From the NCBI GenBank assembly GCA_963713815.1, contig CAVQNH010000043.1, forward strand, positions 1 through 64,000: a stretch of 64,000 nt of DNA, written 5' to 3'. This DNA comes from RYN-230 sp963713815. Lineage in GTDB: Bacteria; Actinomycetota; Actinomycetes; Streptosporangiales; Streptosporangiaceae. Both the position numbers and the translations under genes were made by a program. The notes beneath the pieces were generated by a model that worked only from the letters and a program-made list of their open reading frames with translations, was not told the origin of the DNA and made no database searches. The first letter of the stretch is position 1. The number at the start of each line of letters is the position of its first letter. Of the stretch, positions 40,053-48,778 are shown piece after piece.

Positions 40053-41525
40053 GTGACAGACTTGTTCGCGAAAGATCTGCAAGAATTTCCATCCAGTGGT
40101 CTAGACCTGGCGACGTTCGGGCAGCGGCTCCGTCACCTGCGCCGGGCGCGCGGGTACACGCTGGCCGAGCTCGGCAGCCGGGTGGGCCGGGCGCCCTCGG
40201 CGCTGTCCCTGCTGGAGAACGGCCGCCGTGAGCCCAAGCTGTCCCTGATCGACGCGCTGGCCAGGGCCCTGGCCGTGCCGGCCGAGGAACTGCTGCGGGC
40301 CCAGCCGCCGAGCCGCCGGGCCCAGCTGGAGATCGCGGTGGAGGAGGCGCAGCATGATCCGCTGTACGCCGAGCTGGGGCTGCCGCACCTGAAGGTCGGG
40401 GCCAGGGTGCCCAATGACGTGCTCGAGCACCTGGTCGGGCTCTATGCCGAGCTGCGCAGGCAGCACACCCGGCCGACGGCCACCCCGGAGGAGGCGCGGG
40501 TGGCCAACGCGGGGCTGCGTGACGCGATGCGGGAACGGGGCAACTACTTCCCCGAGATCGAGCGTGCGGCGGCGGAGGCGCTGGAGTCGGTGAGCTACCG
40601 GGGCGGCGCGCTGTCGCAGGGGGCGCTGCTGGCCATCGTCGGCCACCAGGGTTTCTCGGTCAGGTACGCGCAGGATCTCCCGCGGTCGGTCCGGTCGGTC
40701 ACCGACCTGCGCCACCGGCGGATCTACCTGAAGCAGGAATCCATGGGCATGCACACGCCCCGCACGATCCTGCTGCAGACCCTCGGCCATTTCGTGCTCG
40801 GGCACGCGGCGCCGCGTGATTTCGCGGACTTCCTGCGCCAGCGGGTGGAGGCCAACTATTACGCCGCGGCCGTGCTGGTCCCGGAACGAACCGCCGCGCG
40901 CTTCCTGGCCGAGGCCAAGGAGGCCCGGGACCTGTCCGTCGAGGATCTCCGGGATGTGTTCTCGGTGTCGTATGAGATGGCGGCGCACCGCTTCACCAAC
41001 CTGGCCACCCATCATCTGGAGCTGACCTGCCACTTCGTCAAGAACGACGAGGGGGGCATCATCTACAAGGCGTACGAGAACGACGGGCTGGTCCTGCCCG
41101 CCGACTCCACCGGGGCCATCGAGGGGCAGCGGATGTGCCGCAAGTGGTCCGGCCGCCAGGTGTTCGGGTCGGCCGACCGCTACTCCCCGTACTACCAGTA
41201 CTCGGACACGCCGGCCGGGACCTTCTGGTGCATGGCGCACGTGGACCCGGGCGCGGAGCGCGGCTCGGCGATCACCCTGGGCACCGGGTACGAGAACTCA
41301 CGCTGGTTCCGCGGCCGGGACACCCCCACGCGGATGATCTCCCGCTGCCCGGACGGGGACTGCTGCCAGCGGCCGCCGGCCAGCCTGGCCACCCGCTGGG
41401 AGGGGATGGCCTGGCCGTCGGCGCGGGCTCACTCGCACATCCTGTCCGCCCTGCCCACGGGGAGTTTCCCGGGGGTGGACGAGTCCGACGTGTACGAGTT
41501 CCTCGACCGCTACGACTCCGAGTAA
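40053..41525 (+). CDS. RamB-type acyl/acetate-responsive regulator (XRE + ImmA/DUF2083)
   Basis: A 490-residue regulator: N-terminal XRE HTH (FGQRLRHLRRARGYTLAELG, then RAPSALSLLENGRREPKLSL, residues about 25-75), a middle peptidase-like IrrE/ImmA domain (ILLQTLGHFVLGHAAPRDFA, with HFVLGH resembling HExxH but lacking its Glu, so probably inactive), and a C-terminal DUF2083 sensor with CRKWSGRQVFGSADRYSPYY. Corynebacterium RamB represses acetate/glyoxylate genes; position next to aceA supports the same class here. The loss of the zinc-protease Glu suggests a sensor rather than an enzyme. Confidence 0.9.
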   Translation: MTDLFAKDLQEFPSSGLDLATFGQRLRHLRRARGYTLAELGSRVGRAPSALSLLENGRREPKLSLIDALARALAVPAEELLRAQPPSRRAQLEIAVEEAQHDPLYAELGLPHLKVGARVPNDVLEHLVGLYAELRRQHTRPTATPEEARVANAGLRDAMRERGNYFPEIERAAAEALESVSYRGGALSQGALLAIVGHQGFSVRYAQDLPRSVRSVTDLRHRRIYLKQESMGMHTPRTILLQTLGHFVLGHAAPRDFADFLRQRVEANYYAAAVLVPERTAARFLAEAKEARDLSVEDLRDVFSVSYEMAAHRFTNLATHHLELTCHFVKNDEGGIIYKAYENDGLVLPADSTGAIEGQRMCRKWSGRQVFGSADRYSPYYQYSDTPAGTFWCMAHVDPGAERGSAITLGTGYENSRWFRGRDTPTRMISRCPDGDCCQRPPASLATRWEGMAWPSARAHSHILSALPTGSFPGVDESDVYEFLDRYDSE

Positions 41526-41597
41526 CGTCAGGGGCCCGGGCTGGCCGGGCGCCACCCGGGACCGCGGCGGCGGGGCCGGGCCGAACTGGCCGTTATT

Positions 41598-41613
41598 GTT
41601 ACTTGTCGGTAAC
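41598..41613. promoter_or_regulatory. Inverted repeat GTTAC-N6-GTAAC upstream of acyl-CoA dehydrogenase
   Basis: GTTAC at 41598-41602 and GTAAC at 41609-41613 form a perfect dyad with a six-base spacer TTGTCG. A third GGTAAC half-site lies at 41632-41637. The AT-rich context upstream of the start at 41671 suggests an operator for a TetR- or FadR-type fatty-acid regulator. Confidence 0.6.
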
Positions 41614-41670
41614 TTACTCGTGCTACTCTTCGGTAACATACGTCCTTGTGCCGGATCCCCGAGGAGCATG

Positions 41671-42906
41671 ATGACCACTGGACCCGACGCCCCTGGCGCA
41701 TTTTCCCTCGAGCCCGGCCCCGGCCTGCGCGAGATGCGCGACTGGGTGCACGGGTTCGCCGCGGACGTGATCAGGCCGGCCGGCGGCGAGTGGGATGAGC
41801 GGGAGGAGACGCCCTGGCCCATCCTCGAGGAAGCGGCCAAGATCGGCCTGTACTCGCTCGACTTCTTCTCCGCCCAGTGGCTCGAGCCGACCGGGCTGGG
41901 CATCCCGATCGCGTTCGAGGAGCTCTTCTGGGGCGACGCGGGCATCGCGCTCTCCCTGGTCGGCAGCACCCTGGCCGCGGTTGCCGTGGCCAGCAACGGC
42001 ACCCCCGAGCAGATCGGGGAGTGGCTCCCGGAGATGTTCGGCGATCCCGGCTCGGTAAAGCTGGGCGCGTTCTGCGCCTCGGAGCCGGAGGCCGGCAGCG
42101 ACGTGGGCGCGATCCGCACCCGCGCCGAGTACCAGGAGGCCAGCGGCGAGTGGATCCTCAACGGGACCAAATCGTGGGCCACGAACGGCGGGATCGCCGA
42201 CGTCCACGTGGTGGTGGCCTCGGTGGACTCCTCGCTCGGCGCCAGGGGCCAGGCCAGCTTCGTGGTCCCGCCGGGCACTCCCGGGCTCAGCCAGGGCCAG
42301 AAGTTCCGCAAGCACGGGGTGCGGGCCTCGCACACCGCCGAGGTGGTGCTGGACGGCGTGCGGGTGCCCGGCCGCTGCCTGGTCGGCGGCAAGGAACGGC
42401 TGGACGCGAGGCTGGACCGGGTCCGGTCCGGGGGCCGCAGCGGCGAGCAGGCCGCGATGAAGACGTTCGAGGCTTCCCGGCCGAGCGTGGCGGCCATGGC
42501 CGTAGGCGTCGCCCGGGCCGCGGTGGAGTTCGCCCGCGACTACGCCACCCAGCGGATCGCGTTCGGCCGCCCCATCGGGCAGAACCAGGCGGTCGGCTTC
42601 ATGCTGGCCGACATGCAGGCCGCGGTGGACGCGTCCCGGCTGCTGACCTGGCGGGCGGCCTGGATGGCCCGGCAGGGCATGGCCCTGGACGGCGCCGAGG
42701 GGTCGATGTCCAAGCTGGTCGCGAGCGAGACCGCGGTACGCGTGACGGAGCAGGCCATCCAGATCCTCGGCGGCAACGGCTACACCCGTGACTTCCCGGT
42801 GGAGCGCTGGCACCGGGACGCGAAGATCTTCACCATCTTCGAGGGCACGTCCGAGATCCAGCGGATGATCATCGGGCGCGCGGTCACCGGGCTGGATGTC
42901 AGGTAG
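41671..42906 (+). CDS. Acyl-CoA dehydrogenase
   Basis: A 411-residue FAD-dependent acyl-CoA dehydrogenase: the FAD-binding CASEPEAGSDVGAIRTRAEY, ILNGTKSWATNGGIADV, GRPIGQNQAVGFMLADMQA, and the C-terminal ILGGNGYTRDFPVERWHRD followed by IFEGTSEIQRMII, with the Glu of the FEGTSE motif being the usual catalytic base in this class. It carries out the first beta-oxidation step on an unspecified acyl-CoA. GAGGAG before ATG 41671 decides the start over the adjacent ATG 41668. A TetR/FadR-like dyad precedes it, and aceA lies nearby, in keeping with fatty-acid-derived acetyl-CoA metabolism. Confidence 0.93.
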   Translation: MTTGPDAPGAFSLEPGPGLREMRDWVHGFAADVIRPAGGEWDEREETPWPILEEAAKIGLYSLDFFSAQWLEPTGLGIPIAFEELFWGDAGIALSLVGSTLAAVAVASNGTPEQIGEWLPEMFGDPGSVKLGAFCASEPEAGSDVGAIRTRAEYQEASGEWILNGTKSWATNGGIADVHVVVASVDSSLGARGQASFVVPPGTPGLSQGQKFRKHGVRASHTAEVVLDGVRVPGRCLVGGKERLDARLDRVRSGGRSGEQAAMKTFEASRPSVAAMAVGVARAAVEFARDYATQRIAFGRPIGQNQAVGFMLADMQAAVDASRLLTWRAAWMARQGMALDGAEGSMSKLVASETAVRVTEQAIQILGGNGYTRDFPVERWHRDAKIFTIFEGTSEIQRMIIGRAVTGLDVR

Positions 42907-42927
42907 CGCCCCGTCCACGTCGTCTCG

Positions 42928-43066
42928 GTGCGGCCCCGCACGGCGCAGCACCTCGCGCCCCGTCCCCCGGACGTCCGCGTTCTGGCCGCCGGTCCGGAAC
43001 GCGGGCGCCCGCTCGACCAGCGTCGTATCCCAGCCGTAGCGGTGCAGCCAGAACGCCAGCGACGGC
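42928..43066 (-). pseudogene. Fragment of an FAD-dependent monooxygenase
   Basis: On the minus strand, RPSLAFWLHRYGWDTTLVER and TGGQNADVRGTGREVLRR match the first 60-odd residues of PHBH-like FAD monooxygenases, in which GAGIAGxxLAxWLxRxGWDxTLVER is the FAD-binding start. The dinucleotide-binding Gly-rich part is degraded and sequence after ...VLRRAG runs into the end of the acyl-CoA dehydrogenase gene on the opposite strand. It is a deletion remnant. Confidence 0.7.
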
Positions 43067-44411
43067 CTAGCGGCAGCAGCACGCCGGACGCTGGCGACAG
43101 TGGTCGTGGTGACAGTGGTCGTGGTGACAGCCCTGCTGCCGGTCGTCGCACGCCTGGCCGGGCAAGAGCACGGGGCCGACGCCGGGGATGGCCTGTCCCC
43201 GGGCCCGGGCCAGCAGCGCCCAGGCGGCCTGGGAGGCATTCTCGCCGGTCGCCGACATGCGCGCCGCGATCAGCCCGGACACGATCGGCGTGGAGAAGCA
43301 TGTCCCGCTCCACGAGCACAGGCCGTCGAAGGGCTGCTTGCGGCCGAGGTTCGGCGGTTCGGTGTACCAGTACTCGCCCCGCGCGTAGGCGTTGACGAGG
43401 TCCTGGCCGGGTGCGTAGACGTCCACCCACCGCCCGTGGTTGCTGAAGTGAGGCCCGGGTGCGCCAGTTCGAGCTGAGCGCGCCCACGCCCACGGCCCAG
43501 CCAAACGCCGCCGGCCAGAACGGGCGCCGCGACGAGTCGTTCCCCGCGGCCGCCACCAGCGCGACGCCCGGGTAGTGCGCCAGCTGCTCGCCGACGACCT
43601 CGAAACCCAGCGAGGCTATGTCTCTCCTGGTGTTGCTGCCGAAATTGAGCGAGATGATGTCCGCGCCCGCCCTGAGTTCTTCGGCGAACTGCTTCACCAG
43701 ATGAGACTCGAACTGCGCGCCGACTTTCCGGAACGTGCGGCGGACCTCGACCTCGGCCTTGGGGGCCATGGTCCGCACCACGCCGGCGACAAACGTCCCG
43801 TGGCCGGCGTAGGGGAGTATGCGGGCCGGGCTGCCGGCTATCGCGTCGTCAGTATCGCCGTCCACGCCGGTCTAGCCACGGGTGCTGGGTCGCCGCATAA
43901 TCCAGCCAGCCGGTGTCCAGCACGGCGACGCGGGCGCCGCTGCCGTCGCACGGCTCCGTGGACACGCCGGGAAACGGGGGCGAGCCCGGCGGGACCGGCT
44001 CGGGTTCCGTGGCCGGGCACAGTACCGCCCGTGCAGACGTAGAAGATGTGGTCGGGGGTGACGACCCCTTCGCCGAGTTCCCGGTCGGCGGCGGCGCAGA
44101 CTTCCTCGACGCTGCGCTGTTCGTCGGCCGTGAATTCCAGGAGGGTCAGGCCGCGCAGGTTGTCCTCGCCGCGGACCGGCTCGCTCGGCACGATCGTCCT
44201 GACCCGTTCGACGTCGGTCATCCCGGACGAGAATGCTGCGCTCCCGGTGCAGGTAGTCCACGCTGCCCTGTTCCCGCCAGTCGAGCGGGTACGCGGCGGC
44301 GCCTTCCAGTCCTTCTCCTTCGCCGACCCCGGGGATGCCGTGCAGGATCAAATTAACCTGTGCTTCTAGCGTAGTTTGCGGACGGGCATACCCGTCATCA
44401 CCAATCGACAT
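43067..44411 (-). pseudogene. S8 (subtilisin-like) serine peptidase, multiply frameshifted
   Basis: Five in-order segments in different frames add up to one S8 peptidase. 44411-44225: TTLEAQVNLILHGIPGVGEG. 44221-44030: PSEPVRGEDNLRGLTLLEF. About 44020-43875: ARVAVLDTGWLDYAATQHPW, with the catalytic Asp. 43865-43470: GHGTFVAGVVRTMAPKAEV, with the catalytic His, plus AHYPGVALVAAAGNDSS. About 43470-43067: SNHGRWVDVYAPGQDLVNAY and TCFSTPIVSGLIAARM, with the catalytic Ser. All three catalytic residues persist, but at least four indels separate them. No signal peptide is seen, so the enzyme would be cytoplasmic, which fits a partner of the neighbouring CHAT protein. It starts 55 nt from the divergent CHAT gene. 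Confidence 0.85.
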
Positions 44412-44431
44412 ATTCGCCCCACTTAAAACAG

Positions 44432-44459
44432 TTGATTGGTCTTGCGATCTGTTTAGCAT
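44432..44459 (+). promoter_or_regulatory. Promoter of the TPR-CHAT gene
   Basis: TTGATT (44432-44437) and TAGCAT (44454-44459) are separated by 16 bp and end 7 nt before ATG 44467. The surrounding 60 bp is unusually AT-rich for this window, and the S8 pseudogene starts on the other side. Confidence 0.6.
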
Positions 44460-44466
44460 GATTTCC

Positions 44467-47112
44467 ATGAGTACGGAGGAGCTTGACCCGGCGGTTGATA
44501 CAAAGTCGGTGAAAATGAGATCGCCGCCCGGACCGGAGCAGCTCCTGCCGCTCGCGCTGTCCCGGCCGCGGGATGCCCTGATCGCCGCGCGGGCGGTGCT
44601 GGCGGATCGGCCCAGCTCCTACGACGCCTCGCTGGCGCACCAGGCGACCGGGATCGTGCTGCGCGACCGCGGCGATCTCCCGGGCGCCGTCGCCGAGCTG
44701 CGGACTGGGCTGCGGCTGGCCCGCCTGTCCGGCCAGCCCGAGCGCGAAGTCGACGTGCAGGCCACCCTCGGCATCGCACTTGCGGTGGCGGGCCGCAGCC
44801 GGCAAGGGCTGGCCTTGCTCGACCAGGCGGTCGCGGCCGCGCGGGGCGAACTGGCCGGACGCGTGCTCGTGCGGCGCGCCACCATCTTCCAGTACCTGGG
44901 CCGGTTCCGTGACGCGCACGAGGACCTGAGCCGCGCCCTGCCCTACCTGCGTCGAGTGGGCGACACGGTCTGGGAGGCCCGGTCGCTGACCTGGCGCGCC
45001 GAGGCCTTTCTCGCCCTCGGCCTGCCCGGGCGCGCCGCGGCCGACTTCGCCCGCGCCGAGGAGCTGTTCGCGACCAGCGGGCAGGACTTCGAGTACGCCA
45101 TGGCCCGGCATAACCTCGGCCTGGTGGCCTTGAGCGGCGGCGACCTCCCCGGGGCACTGGCGTACTTCGACGAAGCGGGCAACCGCTACCACGCGCTGGG
45201 CGTAACCAATCCCGACCTGGCCCTCGACCGCTGCCGGACCCTGCTGACCGCCGGGCTCGCCGCAGAAGCGGCACGAGAAGCGAACTCCGCGCTCAGCCGG
45301 ACGTCTCCCGGCGCCGGGATCCCCTATAAGCGGGCGGAACTCGTCTTCGCCGCCGCCACTGCCGCCCTCGCCGCGGGCGACCCCGGCGCCGCCAGCGCGC
45401 GAGCCCGCCAGGCGCAGCGGCTGTTCCGGGCGCAGGGCCGGGACACCTGGGCGGCACGCGCTGGCCTCATCCTCGCTCAGGCCCGGTACGCGGGGGGCGA
45501 GCGTTCCGTCCGGCTGCTGCGGTACGCCGAGCAGGTCGCCGCGCGCCTCGACGCGTCCCGGGCCAGCGAGGCCATGCAAGCGCACCTGCTGGCCGGCCGG
45601 GTCGCGCTGAGCCGGGGCGCGGTGCTCGACGCGGCCCGGCACCTCGAGCGCGCCGCCCGGTCCCGCCGCCGCAAGCCGCCGCTGACCCGCAGCGTCGCCT
45701 GGCTCGCCCGGGCCCTGCAGGCCGACGCGGGCAGCAGCGCCCGGGCCACCGTCGCCGCCTGCACGCGCGGGCTGGCCGCGCTCGAGGAGCACCAGCTGAC
45801 GCTCGGGGCCACCGAGTTGCGCGCGTACGGCACGGCCCACGGCGCCGAGCTGGCCCTGCTGGCTCAGCGGGACGCGCTCCGGCGCGGCGACGTGCGGCGG
45901 CTGCTGTTCTGGAGCGAGCGGTGGCGAGCGACCACGCTCGCGGCCCGGGTCACGCGACCCCAGCAGGACGACCGGGCGCTGGTGGCCGAACTGGGGGCGC
46001 TGCGCAGCGTGGCCCGGCTCCTGGAAACGCCGGAGATAGCAGCCTCCCGCCGCAGCGCCCTCGAGCACGAGCGGCGGCGGCTCGAGACGGCGGTGCAGGC
46101 CCGGGTCCGCCGGTCACCGGGCCGCGGCCCCGGACAGCCGGCCGGCTTCGACCTCGGCGCGCTGTTCGACGAGCTCGGCGGGACCAGCCTGGTCGAGCTG
46201 GCCGAGGTGGACGGCGTGCTGTACGCGATCGTGGTGGCCGGCCGGCGGGTGCGACTGCACCCGGTCGGGGGTGTTCCGGACCGCGAAGTTCAGCTCAGCC
46301 GCTTTATCTTGCGCCGCCTCGCCCACCGCCCGCCGAGCGGGGACGACGAGCCAGTGCTGGCCTACCGGGGCGCGATGCTGGAGGCCGCGCTGCTCGGCCC
46401 GGCCGCGGCGGCCCTGGGAGACGGCCCGGTCGTGGTCATCCCGCCGGGGCGCCTCGCGGCCGTGCCGTGGACGCTCATGCCGTCGCTGCGGGACCGGGTG
46501 GTGACCGTGGCGCCGTCCGCGGCCTCCTGGATGCGGGCCCGCCGCCAGCCGCCCCCGCCCGGGCGGCGGGTGGTCCTCGTCGCCGGCCCCCGGCTGGCCG
46601 GCGGGGGCGCGGAGGTCGGGCAGCTGCACGCTCGCTACCCGCAGGCCGAACTGCTCGGGCACGGCACGGCCACGGCCGAGCGGGTGCTCCGCGCGCTGGA
46701 CGGCGCGTGGCTCGCGCACATCGCGGCGCACGGCACCTTTCGCGCCGACAACCCGCTGTTCTCGTCGCTGGAGCTCGACGACGGACCGCTCACCGTGTAC
46801 GACTTCGAGCGGCTGGGCCGGGCGCCGCATCACCTGCTGCTGCCCAGCTGCGACTCCGCGATCGCGGCGGCCGTGGGCGCCGACGAGCTCCTCGGGCTGG
46901 TGAGCAGCCTGATCCCGCTCGGCGCGGCCAGCATCGTCGCCAGTGTCGTGCCCGTCAACGACCTGGCCGCCGTGCCCCTGATGCTGGCGCTGCACGCCGC
47001 GCTACAGCGCGGCGCGACGCTCCCGGAGGCCCTGCTGTCCGCGCGCGCGGACAGCAGCGACGACCCGCAGGCGGCGGCCACCGCGCACTCGTTCCTCGCG
47101 CTCGGCGGCTAA
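44467..47112 (+). CDS. TPR-CHAT caspase-like protease
   Basis: An 881-residue protein. Residues about 50-560 are TPR-like helical repeats (ATGIVLRDRGDLPGAVAELR, MARHNLGLVALSGGDLPGAL and others) forming a sensor or scaffold superhelix. Residues about 580-880 form a CHAT domain, a caspase-clan peptidase: VVVIPPGRLAAVPWTLMPSL, the His in WLAHIAAHGTFRADNPLFSS (His about 755), the Cys in LLLPSCDSAIAAAVGADELL (Cys about 795) and GAASIVASVVPVND. Both catalytic residues are present, so it should cleave proteins when activated. ATG 44467 fits the promoter; ATG 44458 is in frame upstream. It is flanked by an S8 peptidase pseudogene and by a sigma-factor pair on the other strand, suggesting a proteolytic signalling module. 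Confidence 0.9.
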   Translation: MSTEELDPAVDTKSVKMRSPPGPEQLLPLALSRPRDALIAARAVLADRPSSYDASLAHQATGIVLRDRGDLPGAVAELRTGLRLARLSGQPEREVDVQATLGIALAVAGRSRQGLALLDQAVAAARGELAGRVLVRRATIFQYLGRFRDAHEDLSRALPYLRRVGDTVWEARSLTWRAEAFLALGLPGRAAADFARAEELFATSGQDFEYAMARHNLGLVALSGGDLPGALAYFDEAGNRYHALGVTNPDLALDRCRTLLTAGLAAEAAREANSALSRTSPGAGIPYKRAELVFAAATAALAAGDPGAASARARQAQRLFRAQGRDTWAARAGLILAQARYAGGERSVRLLRYAEQVAARLDASRASEAMQAHLLAGRVALSRGAVLDAARHLERAARSRRRKPPLTRSVAWLARALQADAGSSARATVAACTRGLAALEEHQLTLGATELRAYGTAHGAELALLAQRDALRRGDVRRLLFWSERWRATTLAARVTRPQQDDRALVAELGALRSVARLLETPEIAASRRSALEHERRRLETAVQARVRRSPGRGPGQPAGFDLGALFDELGGTSLVELAEVDGVLYAIVVAGRRVRLHPVGGVPDREVQLSRFILRRLAHRPPSGDDEPVLAYRGAMLEAALLGPAAAALGDGPVVVIPPGRLAAVPWTLMPSLRDRVVTVAPSAASWMRARRQPPPPGRRVVLVAGPRLAGGGAEVGQLHARYPQAELLGHGTATAERVLRALDGAWLAHIAAHGTFRADNPLFSSLELDDGPLTVYDFERLGRAPHHLLLPSCDSAIAAAVGADELLGLVSSLIPLGAASIVASVVPVNDLAAVPLMLALHAALQRGATLPEALLSARADSSDDPQAAATAHSFLALGG

Positions 47113-47125
47113 GCGCGACGGCTGC

Positions 47126-47581
47126 TCACAGCGTGATCCAGCCGGTCACCACGTCGAGGCCGTCCGTCGTGCGGCAGCGCAGGCGGAACGGGCTCTCCGG
47201 TATCGGCTCGATGGAGAAACAGCCGGTCACGTCGATCTCGACGGTCGCCGCCGCGCCCGTCCGGGTCTGCGTCTCGACCGTCCCTTCCCGCGCCGGGATG
47301 ATCTGGCCGAGCAGGCACTCGACGGCGACCTCGAGTTCTACCGACATGCGGGGCGAGCTGAACGTGAGGGTCCGGACGGACGCGGTCTCGGAGCGGACGA
47401 GCGTGCCCTGCTCGGCGTCCACGCTGGAGTCGTAGCTGAGCTGGGCGAGTTCGGCGTCAATGTTGTGCCAGGCGTAAGCGGCCTTCGCGGTCTCGACAAA
47501 CGCAGCCGGGACGGCCTGGCGGGCTTGCGTTGCCTCGCGCAGTGCGGCCATCAGCTGGTCGTCATCCCAATCCTTAAGCAC
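47126..47581 (-). CDS. Sigma-factor-associated protein of unknown family
   Basis: A 151-residue soluble protein encoded with and overlapping the sigma-factor gene. The first half is helical and acidic (LKDWDDDQLMAALREATQAR, then FVETAKAAYAWHNIDAELAQ); the second is beta-rich (VRTLTFSSPRMSVELEVAVE, then PFRLRCRTTDGLDVVTGW). It has no transmembrane helix and no zinc anti-sigma motif. I recognise no family. GGGAGG lies 8 nt before GTG 47581, which is inside the end of the sigma gene, so translation is coupled. By position it may bind the sigma factor or be a target of the CHAT protease; this is inference. Confidence 0.8.
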   Translation of the reverse strand: MLKDWDDDQLMAALREATQARQAVPAAFVETAKAAYAWHNIDAELAQLSYDSSVDAEQGTLVRSETASVRTLTFSSPRMSVELEVAVECLLGQIIPAREGTVETQTRTGAAATVEIDVTGCFSIEPIPESPFRLRCRTTDGLDVVTGWITL

Positions 47582-48173
47582 GGGCCACGCCTCCCGGGGA
47601 ATCAACCTCATCCTCACCGAGTCCGATGAGGTACTTAGACCGGCGCAGCCGGTCCAGGCACCGGGCCCGCTGCGGGCCGATGCTGCCAACCGGAATGTCC
47701 AGGGCCGCGTGGATTTCCGCGTACGCGGGCGGCGGGTCGCTCATCAGCATCGACAGCAGCTGCCGGCAGCGTGCGGGCAGCGCGGCGAGCGCAGCGCGCA
47801 GCCGGGCGTTCCGTTCGGCCGTGATGATCTCCTGCTCGATCGTCGCGGCATCGGGAAGTAGCAGCGCGTTATCCAGGTTGCCGCCCAGGTCCTCGATCCG
47901 GCGGGCCGCCTTGACCACCCGCAGGCACTCGTGCGCGGTGGTGGCCGCCAGCCAGCCGGGCAGCGCGGCCGGCTCGCGCAGCTTGCCCAGCTGCTCTACC
48001 AGCAGGAGCCACACGGTCTGCCCGACGTCCTCGGCGTCCTGGCCGTTCAGCTGATACCGGACGCAGATCGACCAGACGAGCGGCGCGTAGCGCTCGACAA
48101 TCTCGTGCCAGGCGCCCTGGTCGCCCGCGGTCGCGCGGGTGACCAGGGCCACGACGGTCGGGTCGTCACGCAT
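47574..48173 (-). CDS. ECF-type RNA polymerase sigma-70 factor
   Basis: A 199-residue group IV sigma factor. Region 2 (residues about 20-90): IVERYAPLVWSICVRYQLNG, then QDAEDVGQTVWLLLVEQLGK, includes the conserved core-binding and -10 recognition helices. Region 4 (residues about 125-180): LAALPARCRQLLSMLMSDPP and AEIHAALDIPVGSIGPQRAR form a -35-binding HTH. There is no region 1.1 or 3, as expected for ECF sigmas. TGAGGA precedes ATG 48173. The overlapping 151-residue gene downstream is the likely regulatory partner; no membrane anti-sigma gene is next to it. Confidence 0.92.
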   Translation of the reverse strand: MRDDPTVVALVTRATAGDQGAWHEIVERYAPLVWSICVRYQLNGQDAEDVGQTVWLLLVEQLGKLREPAALPGWLAATTAHECLRVVKAARRIEDLGGNLDNALLLPDAATIEQEIITAERNARLRAALAALPARCRQLLSMLMSDPPPAYAEIHAALDIPVGSIGPQRARCLDRLRRSKYLIGLGEDEVDSPGGVARA

Positions 48174-48352
48174 TGCGTGTCCTCACCATGATCGGCTCCC
48201 AGCTAGTAGCGGCCCGCACTAACCCGGAGACCGCCGTCCCCCTTTAGATACACCTAATCAGCCAGAATTTCCCGAGACGGAAGTTAAGTATCAAAGCGGA
48301 CGAGTCGCCCTCCGTACCGATAAAACGCCAACTCAACCGAAGGAGACACGTA

Positions 48353-48778
48353 ATGAGTCACGGCGGAAACCCCGAGGCCGGCACGAACCCGTGGATCGGG
48401 ACTGACGGCACTGGCCTTGTGATCACTAGCCCCAGCGGGCCGGACAGCTGGGTGGTCCCGGTAAACGATAACTTCACCGTGGCGATGACCTGGGAGCTGA
48501 CGGGCAACCTGGCCATCTGGCTGTCCAAGTTCAAGTTCGACTACACGGTCACGTACACGTTCGCCGGGCTGGGCAACGCTGACGGCCCGCAGCTGACCGT
48601 GACCCACAAAACGGTCCCCGGACAGACCGTCTACGGCCCGCCAGTCACTGCCGTCACCGTGCCGGCCCACTCGCTGCCGGTGGGCAAGTACGAGGTGCTG
48701 GCCACGGTGACCTTCGAGAACAACCCGCCGATCTCCGCCTACATCGAGATCCCGGTTCTCGACGTCTACCAGGACTGA
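48353..48778 (+). CDS. Beta-rich, Ig-like small soluble protein
   Basis: A 141-residue protein without signal peptide or membrane segment: alternating short strands (VVPVNDNFTVAMTWELTG, FDYTVTYTFAGLGNAD, KTVPGQTVYGPPVTAV, HSLPVGKYEVLATVTFEN) consistent with a beta-sandwich. I recognise no family. AGGAGACACGTA places ATG 48353. It is divergent from the sigma-factor gene, and the upstream 179 bp are among the more AT-rich in the region. It may be a product driven by that sigma factor, which is inference. Confidence 0.7.
   Translation: MSHGGNPEAGTNPWIGTDGTGLVITSPSGPDSWVVPVNDNFTVAMTWELTGNLAIWLSKFKFDYTVTYTFAGLGNADGPQLTVTHKTVPGQTVYGPPVTAVTVPAHSLPVGKYEVLATVTFENNPPISAYIEIPVLDVYQD

Noticed and set aside
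40100..41240. 379-residue minus-strand frame opposite the RamB-like gene
   Set aside because: Arg/Gly/Pro/His-rich antisense sequence with no family resemblance.
44411..48173. A true type III-E CRISPR locus
   Set aside because: There is no gRAMP-like effector, no CRISPR array and no adaptation genes; only the CHAT-plus-sigma logic is shared.
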